A stretch of 64,000 nucleotides of DNA. Source: Caballeronia sordidicola. Its GTDB lineage: Bacteria; Pseudomonadota; Gammaproteobacteria; Burkholderiales; Burkholderiaceae. Shown one piece after another: positions 32,865 to 41,729 of this stretch. The position numbers and the translations under genes are program-made. The notes below the pieces were generated by a model. That model was not told the DNA's origin. It did not search any database and worked only from the letters and a program-made list of their open reading frames with translations. Every line of letters begins with the position of its first letter. Within the stretch, counting starts at the first letter, position 1. Location: the NCBI RefSeq assembly GCF_000729995.1, contig NZ_JNFG01000006.1, positions 205,717-269,716 on the forward strand. Direction: 5' to 3'.

Positions 32865-33368
32865 TCACGGCACCGTTGGGTCTTGCGCGATCGGACCAAC
32901 CTTGTCCTGCAAGCGCTTTTCCACCGATGGAAAAACGAACTTGCTGACATCGCCGCCGAGTTGCGCGATCTCGCGCACGATCGTGCCCGAGATGAATTGA
33001 TATTGATCCGACGGCGTCATGAACATGGTTTCGACGTCCGGCAGCAGATAACGATTCATGCCTGCCATCTGGAACTCGTATTCGAAGTCGGAGACGGCAC
33101 GCAAACCCCGCACGATCACGCGCGCGTTGTTCTTGCGCACGAAATCTTTTAGTAGCCCCTTGAAGCTCATTACCTTCACGTTCGGATAATGGCCCAACAC
33201 CTCATGCGCTATATCCAGCCGTTCCGCCAAACTGAAGAACGGCTTCTTGTTCCGGCTGTCTGCCACTCCAACCACCAGCGTATCGAAAATACTCGATGCA
33301 CGTCGCACGAGGTCTTCGTGACCGCGCGTGAGCGGGTCGAACGTTCCGGGATAAACGGCTACAACCAT
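32865..33368 (-). CDS. coaD: Pantetheine-phosphate adenylyltransferase
   Basis: The 167-residue protein is the usual length. The nucleotidyl-transferase motif [17 protein letters not shown] (8-24) contains the T/HxGH signature and [15 protein letters not shown] is the ISSTxxR-type motif. It makes dephospho-CoA from phosphopantetheine. The neighbour upstream is rsmD, a common pair. Confidence 0.96.
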   Translation of the reverse strand: MVVAVYPGTFDPLTRGHEDLVRRASSIFDTLVVGVADSRNKKPFFSLAERLDIAHEVLGHYPNVKVMSFKGLLKDFVRKNNARVIVRGLRAVSDFEYEFQMAGMNRYLLPDVETMFMTPSDQYQFISGTIVREIAQLGGDVSKFVFPSVEKRLQDKVGPIAQDPTVP

Positions 33369-33527
33369 GGGGCATCTCCTCTTCTGATACTTCTTCTGGT
33401 ATGTCTTTCGCTACAGATTGGGCCGCCGCCGGTACCGACAAGACCAAAGTCTGCCGGGCACCCTACGTCCACCACGCCCCGTCCACTGTCGGCCGGACAT
33501 TGCCCCGCCAGTGTTTGGGAACGCGCA

Positions 33528-34229
33528 TTATTCCTCATTTTCGCGCCGCAGCAAATGATAGCGGACCGCGCCAGCCTTGCCTTCGCGGGTAATTGCCCAT
33601 CCCGACAACGCCGGCGTTTGCGCGAGATCGACAGGCTCACCCGATTCGATGTACAGCGCGCCGCCCGGCGACACCAGCGGCACGGCCAGTTCAATAGCGC
33701 GCTGGAGCATGGTGGTGTCTCCAAAAGGGGGATCGAGGAACACGACATCGAAGGAATTCGACGCGAGGCCTGCAACGAGCCGCAGCGCGTCCGCTTCCAC
33801 AATTTCGATGTTTTTCGCGGCCAGGCGCGTCTGGTTCGCCTTCAGTTGCGCCACGGCGCGGCCACTGCGTTCCACCATCAGCACGCGTAGCGCGCCGCGC
33901 GACGCCGCTTCAAAGCCCAATGCGCCGCTGCCGGCAAACAGATCGAGGCAACGCTTGCCATCGAGCGACTGGCCCAGCCAGTTGAACAGCGTCTCACGGA
34001 CCCTGTCCGGCGTCGGACGCAGGCCGTCCAGGCTCAGAACGGGCAGTGGCGTGCGTTTCCAGTCGCCACCAATGATGCGGATGGAATGCGCCTTGCCGCC
34101 GCGCGATGGCGCGGCTTCGCGGACTTTCGGTGCGCGCACGGCGGTATGCTCGGCGGTGCGCTCGGGGCTGCGTTCGCGATTTCGCTCGGGATTTCGCTCT
34201 AATGCGCGGGTGATCGAGGAACGGGACAT
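33528..34229 (-). CDS. rsmD: 16S rRNA (guanine966-N2) methyltransferase
   Basis: The 233-residue protein has an RsmD methyltransferase domain (about 48-230): RIIGGDWKRTPLPV, the SAM loop CLDLFAGSGALGFEAASRGA and the catalytic motif LDPPFGDTTM. The N-terminal 45 residues (NPERNRERSPERTAEHT) are a low-complexity Arg/Glu-rich extension that E. coli RsmD lacks. A later internal start would give a more usual length, but no clear Shine-Dalgarno selects one. Confidence 0.93.
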   Translation of the reverse strand: MSRSSITRALERNPERNRERSPERTAEHTAVRAPKVREAAPSRGGKAHSIRIIGGDWKRTPLPVLSLDGLRPTPDRVRETLFNWLGQSLDGKRCLDLFAGSGALGFEAASRGALRVLMVERSGRAVAQLKANQTRLAAKNIEIVEADALRLVAGLASNSFDVVFLDPPFGDTTMLQRAIELAVPLVSPGGALYIESGEPVDLAQTPALSGWAITREGKAGAVRYHLLRRENEE

Positions 34230-34588
34230 TGACGTGCGTGGGGCGTGGTAGGGCGTGGGTAGAGGCGGCGGGATGTCCCGCGCGGGCCGGGTGAGAACGT
34301 CATCGGTTTCAACAATTGGCGTGTCGCCGATGCGGGCACGTTACCACAGCCCCGCCGCGCCGGATGCTGGGGTTCGCCGCCCGGGCGGCCACTACAATCG
34401 GTGCCGGCTGATAAAATAGCTATCTTTCGCTTTTTTTGCGCATACGCCCGGCTCTCCCCGCTGTTTTTGGCGGTTTTTCGCGGCGCGGCAGCCATCGTCA
34501 CCTTTGCGTTTGCGTTGTTAGCTCGTTCGACGCAGCAACGCGGTTGCGACGGCATCGATAAAACGCGCCACCCCCACCACTGCAGATC
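34230..34588. other. Divergent intergenic region rsmD/ftsY
   Basis: These 359 bp hold an extended -10-like TGATAAAAT at about 34409-34417 on plus, which could serve ftsY with a leader of about 165 nt. A frame 34401-34613 has no start signal and overlaps ftsY, so I do not call it. Nothing else is evident. Confidence 0.4.
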
Positions 34589-36070
34589 ATGTTCAGCTTT
34601 TTCAAACGATTAATAGGCAAATCGACCGATTCCGATATCGATATCGATACCGATAAGCCCGGGGAAAACGAGGCCGGGGACGTCGTCGAGGCACGTTCCC
34701 AGGACGCTGAAGGGCTTCAGCACGCTGGCACCCCGGCGACTGCGCGGGAAGGCGTTGCCGCTTCGGATCGGGCTTCGGAAGCGCCACTGCGAGGGACTGG
34801 GGCGGCTCAAGCCGCGCCTCGCGACTCAGCCGCTCCCATTGGTAACGGAGCGCCGGCAGGTACGACGCCGTCTGCATCGAGCGCTTCGCTGCCACGCGCA
34901 ACGACGCCGGTTACGCCCGTACAGCCGATCGCGTCAACGGCCAGGGTTGCCGAGCCGACGCGGACCGAAGCCCCCGACGTAGCGGCTGCAGGGACGCCCA
35001 CGCCCACGGCGCAAACCTCGCCTGCGAACGCAACGCCCCAACCGGCAAGCCCCGCTGCAACCACCACGCCAGAAACCAAACCCTATTGGCAAGGCCGCAC
35101 GACATCCCAGTGGAAAGCGCCGGCCGAATCCGTCGAGATTGTGCCGCCGCCGGAACCCGAAGCGAGCGCGAAGCGTACGTGGCTCACGCGCCTGAAAACG
35201 GGGCTATCGAAGACCAGTTCGGGCCTGACGGGAATCTTCGTCGGCGCGAAGATCGATGAGGATTTGTATGAGGAACTTGAAACAGCGTTGTTGATGTCAG
35301 ATGCCGGTGTCGATGCCACGGAATACCTGCTTGAAGCGCTGCGTGAAAAAGTGCGCAGCGAACGGCTCACTGATTCGATGCAGGTCAAGGCGGCATTGCG
35401 CTCGCTGCTCGCCGACCTGCTTCGGCCGCTCGAGAAGTCCCTGATGCTCGGTCGCGCTCAACCGCTCGTGATGATGATCGCCGGCGTGAACGGCGCGGGC
35501 AAGACCACGAGCATTGGCAAGCTGGCCAAGCATTTGCAACGCTTCGACCAGTCCGTGCTGCTCGCCGCCGGCGACACCTTCCGTGCTGCCGCGCGCGAAC
35601 AACTCACGGTTTGGGGACAACGCAACAACGTGACGGTGGTATCGCAGGAAAGTGGCGATGCCGCCGCCGTGATCTTCGATGCAGTCGGCGCCGCGCGTGC
35701 CCGCAAAATCGACGTGATGATGGCCGACACGGCGGGCCGCCTCCCCACGCAACTTCACTTGATGGAAGAACTGCGGAAGGTGAAGCGCGTGATTGCAAAG
35801 GCACAGCCCGACGCGCCGCACGAGGTCCTGCTGGTCATCGATGCAAACACGGGCCAGAACGCACTCGCCCAAGTAAAGTCTTTCGACGATGCGCTGGGCT
35901 TGACAGGTTTGATCGTGACCAAACTGGACGGCACGGCGAAGGGCGGCATTCTCGCGGCCATTGCGCGCCAACGGCCGATTCCGGTGTACTTCATTGGCGT
36001 AGGCGAAAAAGTCGAAGACTTGCAGCCGTTCAGCGCCGACGAGTTTGCGGACGCGTTGCTCGGAAATTAA
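34589..36070 (+). CDS. ftsY: Signal recognition particle receptor FtsY
   Basis: The 493-residue protein has an acidic and then Ala/Pro/Thr-rich N-terminal A domain (about 1-190). The NG GTPase domain follows: G1 [18 protein letters not shown] (about 298), DTFRAAAREQL, G3 DTAGRLPTQLHLMEEL and G4 TKLDGTAKGG. FtsY docks SRP-ribosome complexes at the inner membrane and SecYEG. The ATG at 34589 gives MFSFFKRLIG, a plausible membrane-targeting amphipathic start. The A domain is long but low-complexity, as in relatives. Confidence 0.96.
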   Translation: MFSFFKRLIGKSTDSDIDIDTDKPGENEAGDVVEARSQDAEGLQHAGTPATAREGVAASDRASEAPLRGTGAAQAAPRDSAAPIGNGAPAGTTPSASSASLPRATTPVTPVQPIASTARVAEPTRTEAPDVAAAGTPTPTAQTSPANATPQPASPAATTTPETKPYWQGRTTSQWKAPAESVEIVPPPEPEASAKRTWLTRLKTGLSKTSSGLTGIFVGAKIDEDLYEELETALLMSDAGVDATEYLLEALREKVRSERLTDSMQVKAALRSLLADLLRPLEKSLMLGRAQPLVMMIAGVNGAGKTTSIGKLAKHLQRFDQSVLLAAGDTFRAAAREQLTVWGQRNNVTVVSQESGDAAAVIFDAVGAARARKIDVMMADTAGRLPTQLHLMEELRKVKRVIAKAQPDAPHEVLLVIDANTGQNALAQVKSFDDALGLTGLIVTKLDGTAKGGILAAIARQRPIPVYFIGVGEKVEDLQPFSADEFADALLGN

Positions 36071-36077
36071 ACCGGTG

Positions 36078-36106
36078 CCGCGGCCTGGTGCTCAGCCAGA
36101 CCGCGG
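36078..36106. terminator. Dyad between convergent ftsY and LysE/ArgO gene
   Basis: CCGCGG-C-CTGG and CCAG-A-CCGCGG form an 11-bp stem with one mismatch and a 7-nt loop. No T-run follows on either strand. Confidence 0.35.
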
Positions 36107-36117
36107 TCGAGGCCGTT

Positions 36118-36729
36118 TCAGCTTGCCACGATCAACGCCGCGGCGATCCACCACATCACAATCCCCACGATCACATCGAGCACTCTCCACGAGACATCTT
36201 TCTCGAACAGAGGCTGAAGCAAGCGCGCACCGTACCCGAGCGCGGTGAACCAGATGATCGACGAACACATTGCCCCTGCGGCAAACCACGCGTTCCCCGG
36301 CCAGCCGTACCGTGCACCAATGCCACCGAGCAGTACGACGGTATCGAGATAGACGTGCGGATTCAGCAGCGATAAGGCGAGCACCGTTGTTACCGCTTTT
36401 AGCGCCGTCTGCGACTCGCCGTTCTCCGCGTGTAAATGCCCTGGCCCTTTCCAAGCTGCGTGGAACGCCCGCAGGCCGTACAAGAACAAAAACACCGCTC
36501 CCGCCCATCGAATCACCCCAAGCAGCACGGGTGCTCGCGCAATCAGCGCTCCCATCCCGCCAATACCCAGCCCGATCAGCAACACGTCGATCAGCGCACA
36601 GATAAAAACGACCCAGCCTACGTGCTGCTGTTTCAAGCCTTGCCGCAACACGAAAGCGTTTTGAGCGCCAATCGCGATAATCAAACTTGCGCCAAGCCCG
36701 GCACCGGATAGAAAAACTGCTGTCGTCAT
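36118..36729 (-). CDS. LysE/ArgO family amino-acid exporter
   Basis: I use the ATG at 36729 (MTTAVFLSGAGLGASLIIAIGAQNAFVLRQGLKQQH), which overlaps the maiA stop as ATGA, giving 203 residues. The longer frame lies in maiA antisense-frame sequence. About six TM helices and the GAQNAFVLRQGL motif are typical of LysE/ArgO basic-amino-acid exporters. Coupling to maiA suggests co-expression but no clear functional link. Confidence 0.9.
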   Translation of the reverse strand: MTTAVFLSGAGLGASLIIAIGAQNAFVLRQGLKQQHVGWVVFICALIDVLLIGLGIGGMGALIARAPVLLGVIRWAGAVFLFLYGLRAFHAAWKGPGHLHAENGESQTALKAVTTVLALSLLNPHVYLDTVVLLGGIGARYGWPGNAWFAAGAMCSSIIWFTALGYGARLLQPLFEKDVSWRVLDVIVGIVMWWIAAALIVAS

Positions 36730-37370
36730 TCGGCGTCCGGTTGTTGCCCTGGCGCGGCGCGCGCGAACGCATCGATTTGCGCGGCGTGATCGGCGATACG
36801 TTCGATCGTCGGATAACGGCTCATATCGAGATTGAACCGTCGCGCGTTGTACACCTGCGGCACGAGGCAAAGATCCGCGAGCGTGGGGGTATCGCCGAAA
36901 CACAGCTTGCCCACACGCGAGTCGTTCGCGAGCCTCTTTTCCAGCGACTCGAAACCCGACTCCAGCCAATGCCGGTACCACGTGTCTTTCGCTTCGTCAC
37001 CAACCTTTAGCGTGTGCTTCAGATACTTCAGCACGCGCAGGTTGTCGACCGGATGGATCTCGCACGCAATCTGAAGCGCGACCGAACGAATGAACGCACG
37101 ATCCAATGGCGTGCCCGGCAACAACGCTGGCTCGGGATGCGTCTCTTCCAGATATTCGATGATCGCAAGCGACTGTGTGAGTACGTCAGCGCCGTCGATA
37201 AACGTTGGCACGATCCCGTCCGGATTCAGCTCGCGATACTCTGGCTTCAGTTGTTGGCCGCCATCGCGCAGAAGATGGATCGGCGCGTACTCATAGGCAA
37301 GTCCTTTGAGGTTCAGCGCGATCCGCACGCGGTACGCCGCCGAGCTACGAAAATAGCTGTATAGCTTCAT
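36726..37370 (-). CDS. maiA: Maleylacetoacetate / maleylpyruvate isomerase (zeta-type GST)
   Basis: With the ATG at 37370 (Shine-Dalgarno GGGAGGGG) the protein has 214 residues. It has an N-terminal thioredoxin-like GST domain with the zeta motif YFRSSAAYRVRIALNLKGL (5-23) and a helical C-terminal domain. It isomerises maleylacetoacetate or maleylpyruvate using glutathione. The upstream FAH-type hydrolase suggests both serve one ring-cleavage route (tyrosine/homogentisate or gentisate). The ring-cleaving dioxygenase is not in the window. Confidence 0.9.
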   Translation of the reverse strand: MKLYSYFRSSAAYRVRIALNLKGLAYEYAPIHLLRDGGQQLKPEYRELNPDGIVPTFIDGADVLTQSLAIIEYLEETHPEPALLPGTPLDRAFIRSVALQIACEIHPVDNLRVLKYLKHTLKVGDEAKDTWYRHWLESGFESLEKRLANDSRVGKLCFGDTPTLADLCLVPQVYNARRFNLDMSRYPTIERIADHAAQIDAFARAAPGQQPDAE

Positions 37371-37392
37371 GAATCCCCTCCCGTTTTTATAG

Positions 37393-38091
37393 TCAGACCA
37401 CGCGCACGGAGAACTCTCCGATTCCGTCCACACCGCCCTTCATCAGGTCGCCCTTCTGAATCGCGCCGACGCCTTCAGGCGTGCCCGTAAAAATCAGGTC
37501 GCCGGGGAACAGTTCGAACAGCGTGGACAAATACGCGATCGTGTCACCCACGGACCAGATCAGTTGCGAGATGTCCGATCGCTGTTTTTCCTCGCCATTG
37601 ACGGTAAGCCAGATCGCGCTTTTTTCCAGATGTCCCACCTTCGCTACTGGATGAATTGGACCCAGTGGCGCCGAGTGATCGAAGCCCTTGGCCGTGTCCC
37701 ACGGACGGCCCAGCTTCTTCGCTTCGGCTTGCAGGTCGCGGCGGGTCATGTCGAGACCGAGCGCGTAGCCGAAGACGTAATCGAGCGCGTTGCCTGCGGG
37801 AATGTCCTTGCCTTGCTTGCCGATCGCCGCGACCAGCTCCATTTCGAAGTGGACGTTCTTCGACTGCGACGGATATGGGAATTCGCCGGTCGCTCCGGGC
37901 GCGACGTACAGCACGGCGTCAGCCGGCTTGCCGAAGAAAAACGGCGGTTCACGATCGGGGTCGTGCCCCATCTCGCGCGCGTGAGCCTCGTAGTTCCGGC
38001 CAACGCAATAGATCCGGCGAACAGGAAACTGGTCGCTGGAACCGACAACAGGCACCGCGACCGCGGGTGCCGGAGCAAATACGTGACTCAT
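37393..38091 (-). CDS. Fumarylacetoacetate hydrolase family protein
   Basis: Starting at the ATG at 38091 (Shine-Dalgarno AGGAGA) the protein has 232 residues, the size of fumarylpyruvate hydrolases rather than full fumarylacetoacetase. It contains the FAH fold with RIYCVGRNYEAHAREMGH and metal ligands in VHFEMELVAAIG and GYALGLDMTRRDLQ, and ends in FTGTPEGVGAIQKGD. It likely hydrolyses fumarylpyruvate or a similar dioxo-acid. It precedes maiA by 22 bp, forming a two-step catabolic pair. Confidence 0.92.
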   Translation of the reverse strand: MSHVFAPAPAVAVPVVGSSDQFPVRRIYCVGRNYEAHAREMGHDPDREPPFFFGKPADAVLYVAPGATGEFPYPSQSKNVHFEMELVAAIGKQGKDIPAGNALDYVFGYALGLDMTRRDLQAEAKKLGRPWDTAKGFDHSAPLGPIHPVAKVGHLEKSAIWLTVNGEEKQRSDISQLIWSVGDTIAYLSTLFELFPGDLIFTGTPEGVGAIQKGDLMKGGVDGIGEFSVRVV

Positions 38092-38449
38092 TGCGTTCTC
38101 TCCTGTTTGATGAAGCATCGACCTGAACCTCAAGTTTAACGTGCACGGTTGCGCATCGCGATTCGGCTGAATGGCCTATGAGCCCCGCGGCATCGGGTAG
38201 CAAAGCACGCAGGCGCATGCCGCGCGGTCTGCGATTCCGCAGGCGGCCTCAAGCCCGCGATCATCGAACAAACCAGCAGGCTAGTGCCCCGAAAACCCTT
38301 CGCCGAGCAACCCCGCGACTTGCAAGCCCGGCTCAAATGCGGTACTGAATGTGATTCCTGTATTTCCAGAATTGCAGCGGCCGATCGTGTACAAAGGTGC
38401 ACAAGGCGACTGAACACCTCGCATACAAACCGCCCGCTCAGACCAATCA
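38092..38449. other. Divergent region between FAH gene and ybiB
   Basis: I see no gene and no strong promoter here. The part before ybiB has a GTGTACAAAGGTGCAC stretch that looks dyad-like but is imperfect. Confidence 0.35.
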
Positions 38450-39421
38450 ATGACCGACACAACACCTTTCCCGTGCGCCCGTTTCATCAAGGAAATCGGC
38501 CGCGGGCCAAACGGCGCGCGAGCGCTGACCCGCGAGGACACCTACGCTCTCTACGAAGCGATGCTCGACAACCGGGTCTCCGATCTCGAACTCGGCGCCG
38601 TGTTGCTGGCGTATCGAGTGAAAGGCGAGACGGCTGCGGAACTGGCCGCGATGCTGGCGGCCGCGCATCGTTCGTTCGAACCGCTGCATATCCAGAACGG
38701 CCGCGACCACGCGCGGCCCGTTTCCATCCCCACCTACAACGGCGCGCGCAAGCAGCCGAACCTGACCCCGCTGCTGGCGATGCTGCTCGCGCGCGACGGT
38801 GTGCCGGTGCTCGTGCATGGCGTCACGACTGACCCTGGCCGCATCACGAGCGCCGCGATTTTCGCCGAACTGGGCATTCCGGAATGCACTTCCCACGATG
38901 AAATTGAGGACAACCTCGCCTCGCGGCGGCTGGCGTTCGCGCCGATCACCGTGCTCGCACCCAAGCTCGCCCGCCTGCTCGCGATCCGTCGGATCATGGG
39001 TGTGCGAAATTCCACGCATACGCTCGTTAAGATCCTTCAGCCGTTCGCGCAGCCGGGCTTGCGGCTGGTGAACTACACCCATCCGGAGTATCGCGAAAGC
39101 CTGACGGGACTGTTCACCGAGCATCCCGATGCCGCCGCCGGCGGCGCCCTGCTCGCACGCGGGACGGAAGGCGAAGCGGTGGCGGACACCCGCCGGCAAG
39201 TGCAGGTGGACTGGTTCCACGACGGCCACGCGGAGACGCTGATATCGCCGGAGCGCTCGTCGCCGGACGCGCCCGCAGTGGCGTTGCCCGAGGCCCTGGA
39301 TGCCGCGACCACCGCCCGCTGGATCGAAACCGTACTGCGCGGCGAAGCACCGATTCCTCCCGCGCTCGCGCGCCAGGCGGAGTTGATTGCGGACATCGTC
39401 CGGCGTCAGGGCATTCGTTAG
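38450..39421 (+). CDS. ybiB: YbiB, TrpD2-type DNA-binding protein
   Basis: The 323-residue protein has the glycosyltransferase family 3 fold: a helical N-terminal domain (FIKEIGRGPNGARALTREDTYALYEAML) and the alpha/beta domain with PVLVHGVTTDPGRITSA and LGVRNSTHTLVKI-like NSTHTLVKILQPF. It lacks the full PRPP-binding motif of true TrpD. E. coli YbiB binds nucleic acid non-specifically and its gene is LexA-controlled. I see no LexA site here. It is followed by the leuA regulatory region. Confidence 0.9.
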   Translation: MTDTTPFPCARFIKEIGRGPNGARALTREDTYALYEAMLDNRVSDLELGAVLLAYRVKGETAAELAAMLAAAHRSFEPLHIQNGRDHARPVSIPTYNGARKQPNLTPLLAMLLARDGVPVLVHGVTTDPGRITSAAIFAELGIPECTSHDEIEDNLASRRLAFAPITVLAPKLARLLAIRRIMGVRNSTHTLVKILQPFAQPGLRLVNYTHPEYRESLTGLFTEHPDAAAGGALLARGTEGEAVADTRRQVQVDWFHDGHAETLISPERSSPDAPAVALPEALDAATTARWIETVLRGEAPIPPALARQAELIADIVRRQGIR

Positions 39422-39449
39422 GCATTCTTCAGTCGAGAACCCGTCTCTG

Positions 39450-39479
39450 TTGACAAAAGCGCGCGCGCTGCGCTAATGT
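39450..39479 (+). promoter_or_regulatory. Sigma-70 promoter of the leuA leader
   Basis: TTGACA at 39450-39455 (perfect -35) and TAATGT at 39474-39479 (-10) are 18 bp apart. The expected start is near 39486, which is the A of the leader-peptide ATG. Confidence 0.75.
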
Positions 39480-39485
39480 GCAGAA

Positions 39486-39563
39486 ATGAGCTTTACCCAG
39501 TTCCCCTCCCTTCGAATTACTCAGGGTCGCCTAGCGCGGCCCCTATCGCTACGTCTAGCGTAA
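39486..39563 (+). CDS. Probable leucine attenuator leader peptide
   Basis: This 25-codon ORF has an ATG at 39486 and TAA at 39561-39563. Five of its residues are leucine, and four of these (codons 16, 20, 22, 24) are CTA, a codon that is rare in this GC-rich genome. The peptide ends RPLSLRLA. It begins exactly where the TTGACA/TAATGT promoter should start transcription and has no Shine-Dalgarno, so it may be translated from a leaderless mRNA. The next large gene is leuA. Ribosome stalling at CTA when charged tRNA-Leu is scarce would control leuA. It was identified by pattern, not by homology search. Confidence 0.7.
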   Translation: MSFTQFPSLRITQGRLARPLSLRLA

Positions 39564-39700
39564 GTCGCTAAACGTGGCGCCGCGCGTTCCTCGCGTGGTC
39601 CCTCCGGCAGTTTCGTAGTTCCCCTTTGCAGTTCCCTTTTCACCACCCGTAGTCGTCTGCTTTCGTCCGTTCATCCACGGATCGAAAACGCGAGGATCAC
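39534..39700 (+). promoter_or_regulatory. leuA leader RNA with competing pairings and pyrimidine-rich tract
   Basis: Hairpin A pairs 39551-39560 with 39566-39575 (9 of 10 bp). Hairpin B pairs 39580-39586 with 39592-39598 (CCGCGCG / CGCGTGG). GCGCGGC at 39534-39540, inside the leader-peptide codons, is exactly complementary to GCCGCGC at 39579-39585 and would exclude hairpin B. From about 39599 to 39680 the RNA is C/U-rich and weakly structured, with no T-run after hairpin B. The layout suits ribosome-controlled switching, possibly with Rho rather than an intrinsic terminator. Confidence 0.5.
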
Positions 39701-39883
39701 ATGCACGCTGCATTTGCATCGTTCACGTTCGTCACCGGCGTCATCCACGCCATGGGACATCGCGAACCTGTCCAGCGCGCATCGGAACGATGCCGGCAAG
39801 CGCCGGCCGCTCGTCCGCCTCGCAACGACTGCGCTTTCACGCGTACAACGCGTTTAGCCGAGGCCCACGATGATGATGCGTAA
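39701..39883 (+). CDS. Possible small ORF overlapping the leuA start
   Basis: The 60-codon frame starts with an ATG preceded by GCGAGGATCAC (GAGGA Shine-Dalgarno). It encodes a hydrophobic N-terminal part ([18 protein letters not shown]) and then a charged tail ending DDDA. Its last 14 bases overlap the leuA start, reading the ATGATGATG of leuA as Asp codons, so translational coupling is possible. No homologue is known to me, so it may be part of leuA control or fortuitous. Confidence 0.35.
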   Translation: MHAAFASFTFVTGVIHAMGHREPVQRASERCRQAPAARPPRNDCAFTRTTRLAEAHDDDA

Positions 39884-41528
39884 CCCTTCCGAGAAATACC
39901 GCCCTTTCCCCCAGGTCAACCTCAACGGCCGCCGATGGCCCACTCGCAAGATCGAGCGCGCACCCATCTGGATGAGCACCGATCTGCGTGACGGCAATCA
40001 AGCGCTGATCGACCCGATGAGCATTGAAGCCAAGCTCGAGTTCTTCGAGATGCTGGTAGCGGTGGGTTTCAAGGAAATCGAAGTGGGCTTTCCGTCGGCA
40101 TCGCAGACGGATTTCGACTTCGTGCGCAAGCTGATCGTCGAGAACCGCGTTCCCGCCGATGTCACCATTGAAGTGCTCGTGCAGTCGCGCCGCGAACTCA
40201 TTGAGCGGACTTTTGAAGCGGTGGAAGGCGCCCCCCAGGTAATCGTGCACCTGTACAACGCGATCTCGCCGTCGTTTCGCAAGATCGTCTTCGCGCAGTC
40301 CAAGGAAGAAACCAAGGCGCTGGCCGTGGAGGGCACGCGCATCATCAAGGAATGCGCCGCCGCGCGCCCCGGCACGCACTGGATCTATCAGTATTCGCCG
40401 GAAACGTTCAGCATGACCGAGCTTTCGTTTTCCCGCGAAGTCTGCGACGCCGTCGCGCAAATGTGGCGCCCCACGTCCGCCCACAAGATGATCGTGAATT
40501 TACCGGCCACGGTGGAAGCCGCCATGCCGAACGTATTCGCCGATCAGATCGAGTGGATGGATCGCAACATGAGTTTCCGCGACAGTATCGTGCTTTCGGT
40601 GCATCCGCATAACGATCGCGGCACGGCAGTCGCCGCGGCGGAACTCGCGATTCTCGCCGGCGCCGATCGCGTTGAAGGCTGCCTCTTTGGCAACGGCGAA
40701 CGCACGGGCAATGTGGATCTCGTCACGCTCGCGATGAATTTGTACACGCAGGGTATCGACCCCGGCCTGGATTTTTCGGATATTGACGGCGTGCGACGCG
40801 TGGTCGAGCGCTGCAACCAGATTCCCGTGCATCCGCGTCATCCGTATGCCGGCGATCTCGTGTTCACGGCCTTTTCCGGTTCGCATCAGGATGCCATCCG
40901 CAAGGGTTTCGCCCAGCGCGAAGCGGACACGGTATGGGACGTGCCGTATCTGCCCATCGACCCCGCCGATCTTGGCCGCAGCTACGACGCCGTGATCCGC
41001 GTGAACAGCCAGTCGGGCAAAGGCGGCGCGACGTATCTGCTTGAACGCGGGCTGGGCTTCACGCCGCCGCGCCGCGTGCAGATCGAATTCAGCCATGCCG
41101 TGCAGAAAGTCGCCGACGCCTCCGGCGCGGAAGTTTCCGGCGAGGCCATTTGCGCGTTGTTCAAGCGCGAATACTTCGATGCACAAGGGCCGGCGTCGCG
41201 GGACGCGTCGACCCTGGACTTCGATGGACGTCACGTGAAGCTGCCCGTATCCGCGGTCGCCGACGAAGCGCACGCGCAGGCAGTCGCTGCGGCGGTAGCC
41301 AGCGTGGCCAGTGTGGCGATCGAGGTGACATCGTTTGAAACCGCCGCGACCGCGAAGGGTGAAACGGCGGTGTTCATCGGCTGCCGAATTGGCGACCAAG
41401 CCATGCGGTTCGGCGTTGCGGTGAATGCGAACGCAAGTCAGGCGGTCGCTGATGCAATCGTCAGTGCGGTAAATCGCGTGCGCTGGGCTGGGCGTAAGGA
41501 AGTGGAAAGCGAAGCGGTCGAAGCGTGA
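39870..41528 (+). CDS. leuA: 2-isopropylmalate synthase
   Basis: The 552-residue protein is of the type-2 LeuA class. The start [20 protein letters not shown] precedes the HMGL-like TIM barrel with [15 protein letters not shown] (metal Asp) and [17 protein letters not shown] (metal His ligands) and ECLF-like [13 protein letters not shown]. The C-terminal LeuA dimer/regulatory domain (about 430-545) is where leucine feedback acts. It condenses acetyl-CoA with 2-oxoisovalerate, the committed step to leucine. Three consecutive ATG codons exist. GAGG lies upstream of the first. Confidence 0.96.
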   Translation: MMMRNPSEKYRPFPQVNLNGRRWPTRKIERAPIWMSTDLRDGNQALIDPMSIEAKLEFFEMLVAVGFKEIEVGFPSASQTDFDFVRKLIVENRVPADVTIEVLVQSRRELIERTFEAVEGAPQVIVHLYNAISPSFRKIVFAQSKEETKALAVEGTRIIKECAAARPGTHWIYQYSPETFSMTELSFSREVCDAVAQMWRPTSAHKMIVNLPATVEAAMPNVFADQIEWMDRNMSFRDSIVLSVHPHNDRGTAVAAAELAILAGADRVEGCLFGNGERTGNVDLVTLAMNLYTQGIDPGLDFSDIDGVRRVVERCNQIPVHPRHPYAGDLVFTAFSGSHQDAIRKGFAQREADTVWDVPYLPIDPADLGRSYDAVIRVNSQSGKGGATYLLERGLGFTPPRRVQIEFSHAVQKVADASGAEVSGEAICALFKREYFDAQGPASRDASTLDFDGRHVKLPVSAVADEAHAQAVAAAVASVASVAIEVTSFETAATAKGETAVFIGCRIGDQAMRFGVAVNANASQAVADAIVSAVNRVRWAGRKEVESEAVEA

Positions 41529-41729
41529 AGAGCTATTGGCTTTACAGCAACGAGCAACTAAGCGACGCGCGGTGATGTGGTCGTGCACCACTTTCTCGCT
41601 CAGTGCGGCAGAAATCTGCAAAGCAGGCGATAAAACACGACAACCGGTATCGACATGGCGACCGACGCTCACAAGGCGCCGGCCCGCCGGTCGAACCGCG
41701 ACGCCCGACCGAACGGCGTCGAACCGGTG

